Shown here: one piece after another, positions 6,667-13,922 of the stretch | Layout of the letters: each line of letters opens with the position of its first letter | Position numbering within the stretch: position 1 is the stretch's first letter | NCBI GenBank assembly: GCA_902490355.1 | Contig: CABUDN010000027.1 | Span: 1 to 20,205, forward strand | Direction: 5' to 3' | From: an uncultured Oscillibacter sp. | GTDB taxonomy: Bacteria > Bacillota > Clostridia > Oscillospirales > Oscillospiraceae | DNA: 20,205 nt | The notes under the pieces: model-generated | Seen by the model: only the letters and a program-made list of their open reading frames with translations | Told to the model about the DNA's origin: nothing | The model's database searches: none | Program-made: the position numbers and the translations under genes

Positions 6667-7764
6667 TCAGCGCCGTCTGCCGCCGCCGCTTCGGCCGCCC
6701 CGGCTTCCACCGAAGCCGCCGCTCCGGCCACCCCGGCTTCCGCCAAAGCCCCGGCCGAAGCTGCCGCCTCCGCCGAAAGAACCCCGGCTGCTGCCGCTGC
6801 CCCGGCTGAAGCTGCCGCCTCCGCCGAAGGAGCCCCGGCTGCTGCCAAAGCCTCCGCCGAAACTGCCGCCTCCAAAGGAGCCGCCGCCCCGGCTGCCGCC
6901 GGCAGGCGGTCTGCGGGGAGGACGGGGGCCCCTGGGCGGGGGCGGGGGACGCCGGCGGCGGGGACGACCCCAGAAGATGGGGTAATAGCGCACAGTGGGG
7001 ATCCCCATGCCGGGAACCAGATAACGCCGGCGGTAGCGGGAATAGCGCATGCCATCCAGCACCACCCAGATCAGCAGCAGGCACAATACCAGTGTGATCA
7101 GCTGTGCGGCCATAATGTCGAATGTGGGAGCTAGGTAGCCGCTGGTATCGGTATAGTAGTTGTCCCCGGCAGAGAAGTGCTCCCGGGTAACGGGAATATA
7201 ATTTTCCCGAATGGTGACGCCGTAGAATTCCGAGAACCACTGGATGTATGCGTCAAAGGTCTTTCGCACGGCCGCGTCGTAATCGCCGGCGGCAAAATCC
7301 TCCTCCATGGAGGCGTAGAGAATGCCGCTGAGCTCCTGACCATAGTCGTACAGTCCGTCGCCTCCGGAGATGCCGTAGTCGCCGACCAAACCGTTTTGGG
7401 CGACGTCTTCCAACGCCAGCACGATGACAAGGCCGTTGTTCCGTTCCCGGGAACCCACACCGTACGTATTGCCCAGATCGGTTGCATAGTCAATGATGTC
7501 CTCGCCGTTGGTGGAGTCTACCGTTACCACCATGATCTGCGCTCCGGTTTGGGCGAAGAGGGAGGTGTTCATGGCGTCCAGGTAGGCCATGGTCTCATCT
7601 GTGAGCACATGGGCATGGTCGTAAACATAGGTATAGGTCCCCACCACGGCAGTGGAGGCCTGGTCGGCGGGGTCGGGCTTGCGCAGTTGTCCAAAAACAA
7701 TGCCGGTCACAATGGCGGCAATCATGACCATGACTGCCACCGAACGTTTTTGCAGCAGTTTCAT
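6667..7764 (-). CDS. TPM-domain membrane protein with cytoplasmic Arg/Gly/Ser-rich (RGG-like) tail
   Basis: This 365-residue protein has an N-terminal hydrophobic anchor or signal (about 8-26) and a TPM domain (about 46-178) with VYDHAHVLTDET and RERNNGLVIVLAL, hallmarks of the TPM/YgcG family. A second TM segment (about 219-237) is followed by basic RYSRYRRRY, so positive-inside reasoning places the rest in the cytoplasm. The tail holds a Pro/Arg stretch (about 267-287) and then Gly/Ser/Arg repeats to the end, including a 17-residue tandem repeat and SRGGRSGG motifs. TPM proteins often end in a Gly-rich region, but the Arg richness here is unusual. ATG 7764 is preferred (AAAGGA about 11 nt upstream); ATG 7776 touches that site directly. 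It is the third gene after xpaC and telA. Its biochemical role is uncertain. Confidence 0.85.
   Translation of the reverse strand: MKLLQKRSVAVMVMIAAIVTGIVFGQLRKPDPADQASTAVVGTYTYVYDHAHVLTDETMAYLDAMNTSLFAQTGAQIMVVTVDSTNGEDIIDYATDLGNTYGVGSRERNNGLVIVLALEDVAQNGLVGDYGISGGDGLYDYGQELSGILYASMEEDFAAGDYDAAVRKTFDAYIQWFSEFYGVTIRENYIPVTREHFSAGDNYYTDTSGYLAPTFDIMAAQLITLVLCLLLIWVVLDGMRYSRYRRRYLVPGMGIPTVRYYPIFWGRPRRRRPPPPPRGPRPPRRPPAGGSRGGGSFGGGSFGGGFGSSRGSFGGGGSFSRGSGSSRGSFGGGGSFGRGFGGSRGGRSGGFGGSRGGRSGGGRRR
6757..6846 (-). repeat. 51-bp tandem repeat inside the TPM gene tail
   Basis: The 39-bp segment at 6757-6795 recurs at 6808-6846 with two mismatches, a period of 51 bp (17 codons). It encodes two successive GSSRGSFGGGGSF units. 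Shorter fragments of the same unit continue on both sides, so the tail probably expands and contracts by slippage or recombination. Confidence 0.8.
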
Positions 7765-7814
7765 AGGCGGTGTCATCCTTTCCGCAGACTATGAGGCCAG
7801 AGAGCCTGGCCCGG

Positions 7815-8996
7815 TCAGTTCCGCAGTTCCAGAAGCTTTTGCTTGAGCTCGCCTTCAATCCGTCCCAGTTCCGCCTCGGCGGCCCTGCGTTTGGCGGCGC
7901 CTTCTTTCTGGATGTTGAGAACCTCGTCCAGCGTGGAGATCAGCTGCTGATTGGTGTGCTGAAGCGTTTCCATGTCCACCACACTGCGCTCGGCTTCCCG
8001 GGCGGTTTCAATGGTGCCCATCTTCAGCATGTCGGCGTTCTTTTTGAGCAGAGTGTTGGTCATCTCCGTCACAGCGCTCTGGGCCGCGGTGGCCTGACGG
8101 CTGTGCTCCAGACCAAGGGCCAGCACCATCTGACTTTTCCAGAGGGGAATGGTATTGACCAGAGAGGACTGGATCTTTTCCACCATCAGCGTGTCGTTAT
8201 TTTGCAGCAGCCGGGTCTGGGGGCCCATCTGCACGGAGATCATCCGGGTCAGCTCCAGGTCGTGGAGTTTCTTTTCAAACCGGTCGCACATCTGGGCAAG
8301 ATCATTGTACTTCTGTGCATCCTCCTGGGCGCCGGTTTGTTCTGCCCGGGCCTTGAGGGCGGGCAGTTCCGTGTCCCGCACCTCGGCCAGTCTGCGCTTG
8401 CCGGCCAGGATATACATGGTCAGTTCCTTGTAGTACTTGAGATTCAGCTCATACATCTGGTCGAACATGGCCACGTCCTTCATCAAGGTGACCTGATGCT
8501 GTTCCAGCTCCCGGGCGATCTTATCCACGTTTGCCTCAACTTTGGCATACTGGGCCTTCATGGCTTCCAGCTTATTGCCGGTCTTTTTGAACAAACCGAA
8601 CAGGCCCTTTTTCTCCTCTTCCTCCTGGCCGAAGCCCTTGAGCTCCACTACCAGGTCAGAAAGAGATTTTCCCACTTCTCCCAGGTCTTTGGTGCGCACG
8701 GAAGAGAGGGCGTTTTCGGAAAATCCGGCCACATGTTTCTGTGCGGCGGCACCATACTGAAGCACCAGATTGGAGTCCGTAATATCAATTTTGCGGGAAA
8801 ATTCCTCCACGGCTTTTTTCTCCGCCTCGGAAAGAAGCGATTCATCCATGTTCACCGGCGGGGCCGCGGGCTTGGCGGGCTCCTGGGGAGCCTGGGCAGC
8901 GGCGGGGTCCAGGGTCAGCTCCGGCATGGCCTGTGCGGCGGCTTCGGGGTTCGGGGTGAGGGTCAGCTCGGGCAAGTTGTTCCGTTCATCAGCCAT
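7815..8996 (-). CDS. telA: TelA-family toxic anion resistance protein
   Basis: This 393-residue soluble, mostly helical protein belongs to the TelA family, named from tellurite resistance and widely found beside XpaC-like genes in Firmicutes. Residues 1-50 are a low-complexity Ala/Pro-rich leader with two PELTL copies (9-13 and 25-29). The TelA core begins near residue 50 (DESLLSEAEKKAVEEFSRKIDI) and runs through helices such as LFGLFKKTGNKLEAMKAQY and QTRLLQNNDTLMVEKIQSSL to the C-terminal coiled region. The start ATG 8996 has GGAGGAAC upstream. It lies 96 bp after the xpaC stop and 50 bp before the TPM gene, and the three form one operon. The actual cellular role, envelope stress or otherwise, is not established; resistance to a specific anion cannot be inferred from sequence. 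Confidence 0.9.
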   Translation of the reverse strand: MADERNNLPELTLTPNPEAAAQAMPELTLDPAAAQAPQEPAKPAAPPVNMDESLLSEAEKKAVEEFSRKIDITDSNLVLQYGAAAQKHVAGFSENALSSVRTKDLGEVGKSLSDLVVELKGFGQEEEEKKGLFGLFKKTGNKLEAMKAQYAKVEANVDKIARELEQHQVTLMKDVAMFDQMYELNLKYYKELTMYILAGKRRLAEVRDTELPALKARAEQTGAQEDAQKYNDLAQMCDRFEKKLHDLELTRMISVQMGPQTRLLQNNDTLMVEKIQSSLVNTIPLWKSQMVLALGLEHSRQATAAQSAVTEMTNTLLKKNADMLKMGTIETAREAERSVVDMETLQHTNQQLISTLDEVLNIQKEGAAKRRAAEAELGRIEGELKQKLLELRN

Positions 8997-9038
8997 AGAT
9001 CAGTTCCTCCGTTTACGGTTTGGTTGCGGCAGGGCCGC

Positions 9039-9059
9039 TTTTTGCCGTTCCGGCAAAAA
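9039..9059. other. Hairpin in the xpaC-telA intergenic gap
   Basis: TTTTTGCCG (9039-9047) and CGGCAAAAA (9051-9059) form a perfect 9-bp stem with a 3-nt loop. The Ts precede and the As follow the stem on both strands, so it is not a normal terminator. It could be an mRNA-stability or processing hairpin that adjusts telA expression relative to xpaC. Confidence 0.4.
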
Positions 9060-9092
9060 TGCGCCGTGCCGGGGCAGGGAATATACCGCCGG

Positions 9093-9827
9093 TTACAGCT
9101 CCAGATGAATGCCGTCTGGAGTCTCCGGCTGGTCGGATTTGGCGGGCTTCAGAGGATCCTCCGTCAGACCCTCCCGGGCCATCATGGTTTCCAGAACCGT
9201 GATGTCTGTGGAGATGTCCAAAGCCTCGGTGCCATAGAGACTGTCGAGTTGTTTTTCAAATGCGGCCACCACGGTGCGCATCATACCCTCCACTTTGGAG
9301 AGCGTGGTGTTGATATTTTCACCGGATATGCCGGCAGCGCTCATACGGTCATAACTGTTGAGCAGTTTGAGTGTGGTGGGCAGATAATAGTCCATGAAAC
9401 GGCGAATCTGCGGAAGTTTTTCCGGACTGTGCCGAACCTCCTCAAAAATCTTGGAGGATACCTGTTCCAGCCGCACGATGTCGGCGGAGATGCCGGGATC
9501 GGCGATGTTGGCGTCCAGGCGTTTCATTTCGGAGATGGCCAGCTGCCCGTCCTTGAGGATTTTGTCCAGGTCGGGATTGCCGGTGGCGGGGGCTTGAGCG
9601 GGAGCGGCCGCCTCGCTGCCGGGGGCCGGAGCTGCCTTCGGGGACGACGCATCCTCCGGTGAGGCACAGCGGCAAAGCGCGTTGACTGCCAGAAAGACCA
9701 CCACAGACACCGCGGCCAGCAGACCATAGTGCATGGGTTCATACAGCGGCACCAGAGCGCCGGCTGCCAGCCAGAGCACAGCTACGGCATAGAAGGGCGC
9801 GACGCATTTGCGGGGGCTTGTCTCCAT
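9093..9827 (-). CDS. XpaC-like (5-bromo-4-chloroindolyl phosphate hydrolysis family) membrane protein
   Basis: The 244-residue protein has two TM segments (about 9-28 and 33-51) and a low-complexity Ala/Pro linker (about 55-83). A helical cytoplasmic XpaC-type domain follows (from about 84, PDLDKILKDGQLAISEMKRLD, to about 225), including SSKIFEEVRHSPEKLPQIRRFMDYYLPTTLKLL, which is characteristic of the family. The family name comes from an old X-phosphate phenotype; no hydrolase active site is visible, and a scaffold role with TelA is as likely. The start is ATG 9827, with AAAGGAGG just upstream; the open frame extends further but passes through the promoter. It is the first gene of the xpaC-telA-TPM operon. 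Confidence 0.85.
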   Translation of the reverse strand: METSPRKCVAPFYAVAVLWLAAGALVPLYEPMHYGLLAAVSVVVFLAVNALCRCASPEDASSPKAAPAPGSEAAAPAQAPATGNPDLDKILKDGQLAISEMKRLDANIADPGISADIVRLEQVSSKIFEEVRHSPEKLPQIRRFMDYYLPTTLKLLNSYDRMSAAGISGENINTTLSKVEGMMRTVVAAFEKQLDSLYGTEALDISTDITVLETMMAREGLTEDPLKPAKSDQPETPDGIHLEL

Positions 9828-9857
9828 ACACAGACCTCCTTTGGTCAATGATATTGT

Positions 9858-9886
9858 ATTATACCCTGACGGCCCCATGCGGTCAA
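9858..9886 (-). promoter_or_regulatory. Promoter of the xpaC-telA-TPM operon
   Basis: On the minus strand, TTGACC (9886-9881), a 17-bp spacer and a perfect TATAAT (9863-9858) form a near-consensus sigma-A promoter 31 bp upstream of the xpaC start. It is the strongest promoter match in the window. Confidence 0.85.
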
Positions 9887-9916
9887 GGCGGCGGGGGAAA
9901 ATGTCGCGTTGGGACG

Positions 9917-9955
9917 GCAAATGAAACAAGCACGGCGCCCACAGGGGCGCCGTGC
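9917..9955 (-). terminator. Terminator of the DUF6512 gene
   Basis: GCACGGCGCCC (9930-9940) and GGGCGCCGTGC (9945-9955) form a perfect 11-bp GC-rich stem with an ACAG loop. On the minus strand the stem is followed by TTGTTTCATTT. It begins 5 bp past the stop at 9961 and insulates the following xpaC promoter. Confidence 0.8.
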
Positions 9956-9960
9956 TCTTG

Positions 9961-10497
9961 TCAAAGACCATACCAGCCGGTTACAGGGTCCAGCCACAGT
10001 GCCAGATGGGGCGGACGGAAGGTGCACCACACAAAGCAGAACGCCAGTGCCCACAGGACCAGCATTCCGGCAATTTGCTGCCAGGGACGCCGCAGCTGCC
10101 CGCTTCGGGTCAGGGCGGAGTCTGCGGCGAACGTTCCGGCGGCCGCCAGGATGAAAACGGCGATGTCCGCCCACAGGGTGTGGGTCCCCACAATGCCGGT
10201 ATAGGTATAGTACAGCATGGGGATCAGCCCCAGGCCAATGAATACGCTGATTGCCCGCACGGCGGGAATGCAGGTGTCCGCAGACCGCCGGATACAGGTT
10301 TGGACGAGGGTCAGCAAAAACACGGGGAAAAACAGCAGCTTCATGTGTTCCCAGGTAGACTCGTTGACGGCGGAAAAGCCTGCGGCAAGGACACTGCCGC
10401 CGCTCCAGCCGTAAACAAAGTGGAGAAGAGAGCCCAGAAGCACGGTATATCCGGTCAGGAGGACCTCCCGCCAAACGCTCCGCCTGCGCACCAACAT
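9961..10497 (-). CDS. DUF6512-family integral membrane protein
   Basis: The 178-residue protein has about five hydrophobic segments. The motif NESTWEHMKLLFFP (45-58), between TM1 and TM2, is what I recognise as typical of DUF6512 membrane proteins of Firmicutes; the function of the family is unknown. The polar WEH in a membrane-proximal position may be functional. ATG 10497 is preceded by AAGGAGG. A hairpin with a T run lies immediately before this ribosome binding site (10515-10543), so expression depends on read-through from azlD or on a weak start site at about 10568. No substrate can be inferred. Confidence 0.75.
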   Translation of the reverse strand: MLVRRRSVWREVLLTGYTVLLGSLLHFVYGWSGGSVLAAGFSAVNESTWEHMKLLFFPVFLLTLVQTCIRRSADTCIPAVRAISVFIGLGLIPMLYYTYTGIVGTHTLWADIAVFILAAAGTFAADSALTRSGQLRRPWQQIAGMLVLWALAFCFVWCTFRPPHLALWLDPVTGWYGL

Positions 10498-10514
10498 CTT
10501 CCTGCCTCCTTATG

Positions 10515-10543
10515 AAAAAACTGCGGTCATAGAGACCGCAGTT
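10515..10543 (-). terminator. Terminator between azlD and the DUF6512 gene, abutting the latter's ribosome binding site
   Basis: On the minus strand, AACTGCGGTC and GACCGCAGTT (10543-10534 and 10528-10519) form a 10-bp perfect stem with a TCTAT loop, followed by a T run (10520-10515). CATAAGGAGG comes directly after. It would end the azlCD transcript, or attenuate transcripts entering the DUF6512 gene. Confidence 0.8.
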
Positions 10544-10567
10544 CCAGTTTATGCAGGATTTGGGAGC

Positions 10568-10573
10568 ATTATA
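10568..10573 (-). promoter_or_regulatory. Possible -10 box upstream of the DUF6512 gene
   Basis: A perfect TATAAT on the minus strand lies upstream of the hairpin at 10515-10543. No convincing -35 is seen at 16-18 bp; the nearest TTGCTT is only about 10 bp away. If used, the transcript would have the hairpin in its leader. Confidence 0.25.
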
Positions 10574-10615
10574 CATTTGTCTGAAGCAATTCCGCTTCCG
10601 CGACGGGGGAAGTGC

Positions 10616-10951
10616 TCAGGAGAACACGGCCTGAACCAGCAGCATGTACAGCGCGGTGCCTCCGGCAATGGAGAGCAGCACATTGCGCTTCCAGGTGTGC
10701 AGCCCCACCACCGCCGCGATGGCCAGCAGTTCCGGCGCGCCGTGGGGAGCGGAGAGCCAGCTGACGCCTTTGAGACAGTATACCACCAGCAGGCCCATCA
10801 TGGCCGGCGGCAGGACGCGTCCCAGATAAACAATCACAGCCGGCGGCTGCCGGTTTTCCGGGAAAAGCCAGAAGGGGAGCCACCGCGTCAGCTGTGTTCC
10901 GGCGGCTACAGCCAAAATGATGCCCAGAGTCTGGAGACTTGTCAGGTGCAC
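10616..10951 (-). CDS. azlD: AzlD-type branched-chain amino acid transport subunit
   Basis: This small polytopic membrane protein of 111 residues, the usual AzlD size, has about four hydrophobic segments: TLGIILAVAAGTQLTRWLPFWLF, a Pro-rich VIVYLGRVLPPAMMGLLVVYCL, LLAIAAVVGLHTW and LLSIAGGTALYMLL. The TQLTRWLPF...FP and LPPAMMGLLVVY motifs are typical of AzlD. With AzlC it forms a branched-chain amino acid exporter. The start is GTG 10951 with GGGAGG 8 nt upstream, overlapping the end of azlC by 10 bp. The frame stays open for a long way upstream inside azlC, but only this start has a ribosome binding site and the family length. Confidence 0.85.
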   Translation of the reverse strand: MHLTSLQTLGIILAVAAGTQLTRWLPFWLFPENRQPPAVIVYLGRVLPPAMMGLLVVYCLKGVSWLSAPHGAPELLAIAAVVGLHTWKRNVLLSIAGGTALYMLLVQAVFS

Positions 10952-11640
10952 AGGCGCTTCCTCCCTCCCAGTAAAACCAATAGGATCAGGAACATGGCAG
11001 GGATGACCAGATTGTCCGGGCCAAACAGGGCCAGGGCTGCGGCGGCGCAGAGAATGCCCATCACGCCTGCCGGGCGGTTTTCCCGGTGATACCACTGTTC
11101 CAGAAATAAGACGACGAACAGCGCCGTCAGCGCAAAGTCCATACCGGTGGTGTCGAAGGGAACAAAGCCCCCCACCAGGCCGCCCAGGGCGGTGCCGATG
11201 ATCCAGTAGCTGTAATCCAGCAGGGAGATCCAAAAGTAAAAGTCCCGCCGCTCCACGTGCTCCGGAGGCTCCAGGGAGGAGACCAGGGAGAACGTCTCGT
11301 CGCACAGGGTATAGATAAGAAAGCCCCGCACCCGGCCCAGACCCCGGTATTTTTCCAACAGGGACAGCCCGTAGAAGATGTGCCGGGCATTGACCATCAC
11401 GGAGAGCAAAAAGGCCTGCAGGGGGTCAAAGACCGTGGTCAGCAGAGTAATGGCCACGAACTGCATGCTGCCGCCGAAGGCCACGGCACTCATCAGCACG
11501 GACCAGAGCGGGCCGTAGCCCTTGGTCTGCATCAGTACGCCGTAGGCCAATCCCAGGCAGAGAAATCCCGTCATGACGGGGACCGTCACCGGAAACGCGG
11601 CCCGAAGGGCCGCCCGGCGGGGGGAGAGCGGGTGTTCCAA
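10942..11640 (-). CDS. azlC: AzlC-type branched-chain amino acid exporter subunit
   Basis: This 232-residue membrane protein has about six TM segments. FPVTVPVMTGFLCLGLAYGVLM near the N-terminus, AFGGSMQFVAITLL, and MVNARHIFYGLSLLEKY followed by TLCDETFSL are signature AzlC stretches. It partners with AzlD to export branched-chain amino acids (BrnFE-like). The start appears to be TTG 11640: AAAGGA lies 9 nt upstream, and an in-frame TGA lies three codons upstream, so no earlier start is possible. ATG 11650 is in another frame. It directly follows the small membrane protein gene ending at 11655. Confidence 0.92.
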   Translation of the reverse strand: MEHPLSPRRAALRAAFPVTVPVMTGFLCLGLAYGVLMQTKGYGPLWSVLMSAVAFGGSMQFVAITLLTTVFDPLQAFLLSVMVNARHIFYGLSLLEKYRGLGRVRGFLIYTLCDETFSLVSSLEPPEHVERRDFYFWISLLDYSYWIIGTALGGLVGGFVPFDTTGMDFALTALFVVLFLEQWYHRENRPAGVMGILCAAAALALFGPDNLVIPAMFLILLVLLGGRKRLCT

Positions 11641-11654
11641 GAGGGGTCATCCTT

Positions 11655-12068
11655 TCAGGTAGATTCATAGGGGCCCAGCAGGACCGTCCGGATCAAAAGC
11701 GCGGCGAACAGCAGCACGAATCCGGCAAAGACCCGGAGGGCAAAGCGCTGCGCGCTTTGGAGCTGGTGCCAGCGCTCCGACAGCTCCGGCTCCTCCGGCA
11801 CCGGACAGGACGCGGCCCGGCGGCGGAGTGCCCAATCCGGGCGGGAGCCGGTCCATTCCCGGAAGCGGCCGGGATAGCGCACGGAGAATGAACGCCGGAA
11901 GGCGGAAACCTCCTGCGCCATGCAGGCAATCGTGTACAGCCAGAGTGCCAGCATGGGGACGGCCATGGCGGCAAAGGAAGGACGGATGAGATTCCAGACA
12001 ATGACCGCTGCCTGAATGGACCATACTGCGGCCAGACGTCGGCGGTACCGGGTGGTGAGCGGACGCAT
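11655..12068 (-). CDS. Small membrane protein, unknown function
   Basis: The 137-residue protein has hydrophobic segments at about 15-52 (likely two TM helices) and about 110-131 (one), with an Arg-rich soluble loop between them (RRSFSVRYPGRFREWTGSRP and nearby). I do not recognise a family. ATG 12068 is preceded by AAGGAGG; the longer frame reaching 12149 runs back through a hairpin and is not supported. It ends 14 bp before the azlC start, so it is probably co-transcribed with azlCD and may be an accessory of that exporter, or merely adjacent. Confidence 0.65.
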   Translation of the reverse strand: MRPLTTRYRRRLAAVWSIQAAVIVWNLIRPSFAAMAVPMLALWLYTIACMAQEVSAFRRSFSVRYPGRFREWTGSRPDWALRRRAASCPVPEEPELSERWHQLQSAQRFALRVFAGFVLLFAALLIRTVLLGPYEST

Positions 12069-12090
12069 GAAACGCCTCCTTGATAGAAGA

Positions 12091-12117
12091 CGCCGCGCCG
12101 GATCATCCGGCGCGGCG
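12091..12117 (-). terminator. GC-rich hairpin after argS, possible weak terminator
   Basis: CGCCGCGCCGGAT (12091-12103) and ATCCGGCGCGGCG (12105-12117) are perfectly complementary around a single base. On the minus strand the stem is followed by TCTTCTATC, a poor U tract; the plus strand reads GAGTTTTCC. It could end argS partly while letting some transcription continue into the downstream membrane genes. No promoter is evident between argS and the next gene. Confidence 0.45.
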
Positions 12118-12151
12118 GAGTTTTCCGTCTGGGACAGGCGGAACCACACAG

Positions 12152-13897
12152 TTACATTTTCTCCGGTGCGTCCACGCCGATGAGCTTGAGACCGTTTTTG
12201 AGCACGATCCGGGTTTCGTCGGCCAGCTTGAGCCGGGCAGCCTGCACAGCGGGGGCTTCGCCCTTGATGCGGCAGGCGGTGTAGAAGCGGTGGAAGCAGC
12301 CCGCCAGATCCTGGAGATAGCGGTTGATGTGGCTGGGATCGTAGTCCCGGGCTGCCAGCTTGATCTCTTCGCAGAACTGGGCCAGCTGCTTGATGAGAGC
12401 GGTTTCAGTCTCACCGGTGAGCAGGTTCATGTCCACCTGCGCCAGGCTGGGAACGGACACACCCTCCTCCGCCAGGGTCCGCAGCAAAGAGCAGATCCGG
12501 GCGTGGGCGTATTCCACATAGTAGATGGGGTTTTCCGAATCCTCCCGGACGGCCAGGCCCAGGTCGAACTCCATCTGGGTGTCGGGCTTGGCGTTGAAGA
12601 ACCAGCGGGCGGCGTCCACGGGAATTTCATCCAGCAGGTCGTGCAGGGAGATGGCCTTGCCGGTACGCTTGGACATACGCACCACCTCGCCGTCGCGCAA
12701 CAGCTTAACCAGCTGCATCAGCACGATGTCCAGCCGCTCGGAGCCGTTGAGGTCCAGGGCATCCAGAGCGCCCTTGAGACGGGCCACATGGCCGTGGTGG
12801 TCGGCGCCCCAGATGTTGATGACCTTGTCGAAGCCGCGGACGGCGAACTTGTTGCGGTGATAGGCAATGTCGGCGGCAAAGTAGGTGTAGAAGCCGTTGG
12901 CCCGGCGCAGCACGTCGTCCTTGAGGTCCAGCTTCTCGATGTCCGCCTCTTTCTTTCCGGCCTTGCGGAAGTGGTTGCGGAGGATGTCGGCGGTCTTGAG
13001 CCACAGAGCGCCGTCCTTTTCGTAGGTCCAGCCCGCCTGCTCCAGCAGGGAGACGGTCTCGGCCACATAGCCGCTTTCGTGGAGGGAGGACTCATAGAAC
13101 CAGTTGTCATAGTGGATCTTGTAGCGCTCCAGATCCTCCTTCATGCGGGGCAGGTTCACAGACAGGCCGAACTGGGCCAGCTCCGCCTGGCGCTCCGCCT
13201 CGGGAGCGTGGAGGAGCTTGTCCCCGTTTTGGTCGTAGTAGGCCTGAGCCAGCTCCCGAATGTCACCGCCCTGATAGCCGTCCTCGGGGAAGGGAACAGC
13301 TTCTTCGCCCAGAATGATCTGGAGGTAGCGGGCCTCAATGGAGTGGGCGAACTTGTCGATCTGGTGACCGGCGTCGTTGACATAGAACTCCCGGGTCACG
13401 TCGGCGCCGCAGGCCGCCAGCACGGAGGCCAGGGTGTCACCCAGCACGCCGCCCCGGGCGTTGCCCATGTGCATGGGGCCGGTGGGGTTGGCGGAGACGA
13501 ACTCCACCATGATCTTCTGGCCCTTGAGATGGTCGGAGGTGCCGTAGGCGTCGCCCTCCTGCTCCACGGCGCTGCAGACGCCCTCATACCAGGAGGAGTT
13601 GAGGCGGAAGTTCAGGAAACCGGGGCCGGCAATTTCCGCGGAGGCGAAATAGGTTCCGGTCAGGTCCATATGGTCCAGCAGAGCCTGGGCGATGTTCCGG
13701 GGCGGCTGGCGCAGGGCCTTGGAGGCGGCCAGAGCGAAGGTGGTGGTGAAATCGCCGTTGGCAGTGTCCTTGGGAATTTCCACAGGAGCGGTTTTAACCT
13801 GCGCCTGGGGCAGGGTGCCGTCAGCCACGGCGGCCTGATAGGCGGCCATTGCCAGAGCAGCGGCCTGGTCTTTCGCGTTTTGGATCATGTTGATCAT
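12152..13897 (-). CDS. argS: Arginyl-tRNA synthetase
   Basis: The cytosolic class I aminoacyl-tRNA synthetase charges tRNA-Arg. The 581-residue protein has an N-terminal Add1-type domain (about 1-110). The catalytic domain carries the HIGH-equivalent HMGN (143-146) in FVSANPTGPMHMGNARGG and the KMSKS-equivalent RMSKRTG (407-413). VIVE/DALR-type helical anticodon-binding sequence follows to the end (about 465-581), including EYAHARICSLLR. The length is normal. ATG 13897 is chosen because GAGG lies 10 nt upstream; ATG 13888, in frame, is too far from it. It follows the DUF1934 gene after 25 bp in the murI operon. Confidence 0.96.
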   Translation of the reverse strand: MINMIQNAKDQAAALAMAAYQAAVADGTLPQAQVKTAPVEIPKDTANGDFTTTFALAASKALRQPPRNIAQALLDHMDLTGTYFASAEIAGPGFLNFRLNSSWYEGVCSAVEQEGDAYGTSDHLKGQKIMVEFVSANPTGPMHMGNARGGVLGDTLASVLAACGADVTREFYVNDAGHQIDKFAHSIEARYLQIILGEEAVPFPEDGYQGGDIRELAQAYYDQNGDKLLHAPEAERQAELAQFGLSVNLPRMKEDLERYKIHYDNWFYESSLHESGYVAETVSLLEQAGWTYEKDGALWLKTADILRNHFRKAGKKEADIEKLDLKDDVLRRANGFYTYFAADIAYHRNKFAVRGFDKVINIWGADHHGHVARLKGALDALDLNGSERLDIVLMQLVKLLRDGEVVRMSKRTGKAISLHDLLDEIPVDAARWFFNAKPDTQMEFDLGLAVREDSENPIYYVEYAHARICSLLRTLAEEGVSVPSLAQVDMNLLTGETETALIKQLAQFCEEIKLAARDYDPSHINRYLQDLAGCFHRFYTACRIKGEAPAVQAARLKLADETRIVLKNGLKLIGVDAPEKM

Positions 13898-13922
13898 GTC
13901 GTTACTACCTCTTTCGTTGCAG

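Noticed and set aside
5222..7240. A 672-codon minus-strand open frame over prfC and the TPM tail
   Set aside because: It lies opposite prfC and the Gly-rich repeat of the TPM gene and shows no recognisable domain.
7770..9662. A 630-codon plus-strand open frame
   Set aside because: It is antisense to telA and xpaC, with low-complexity translation and no start signals.
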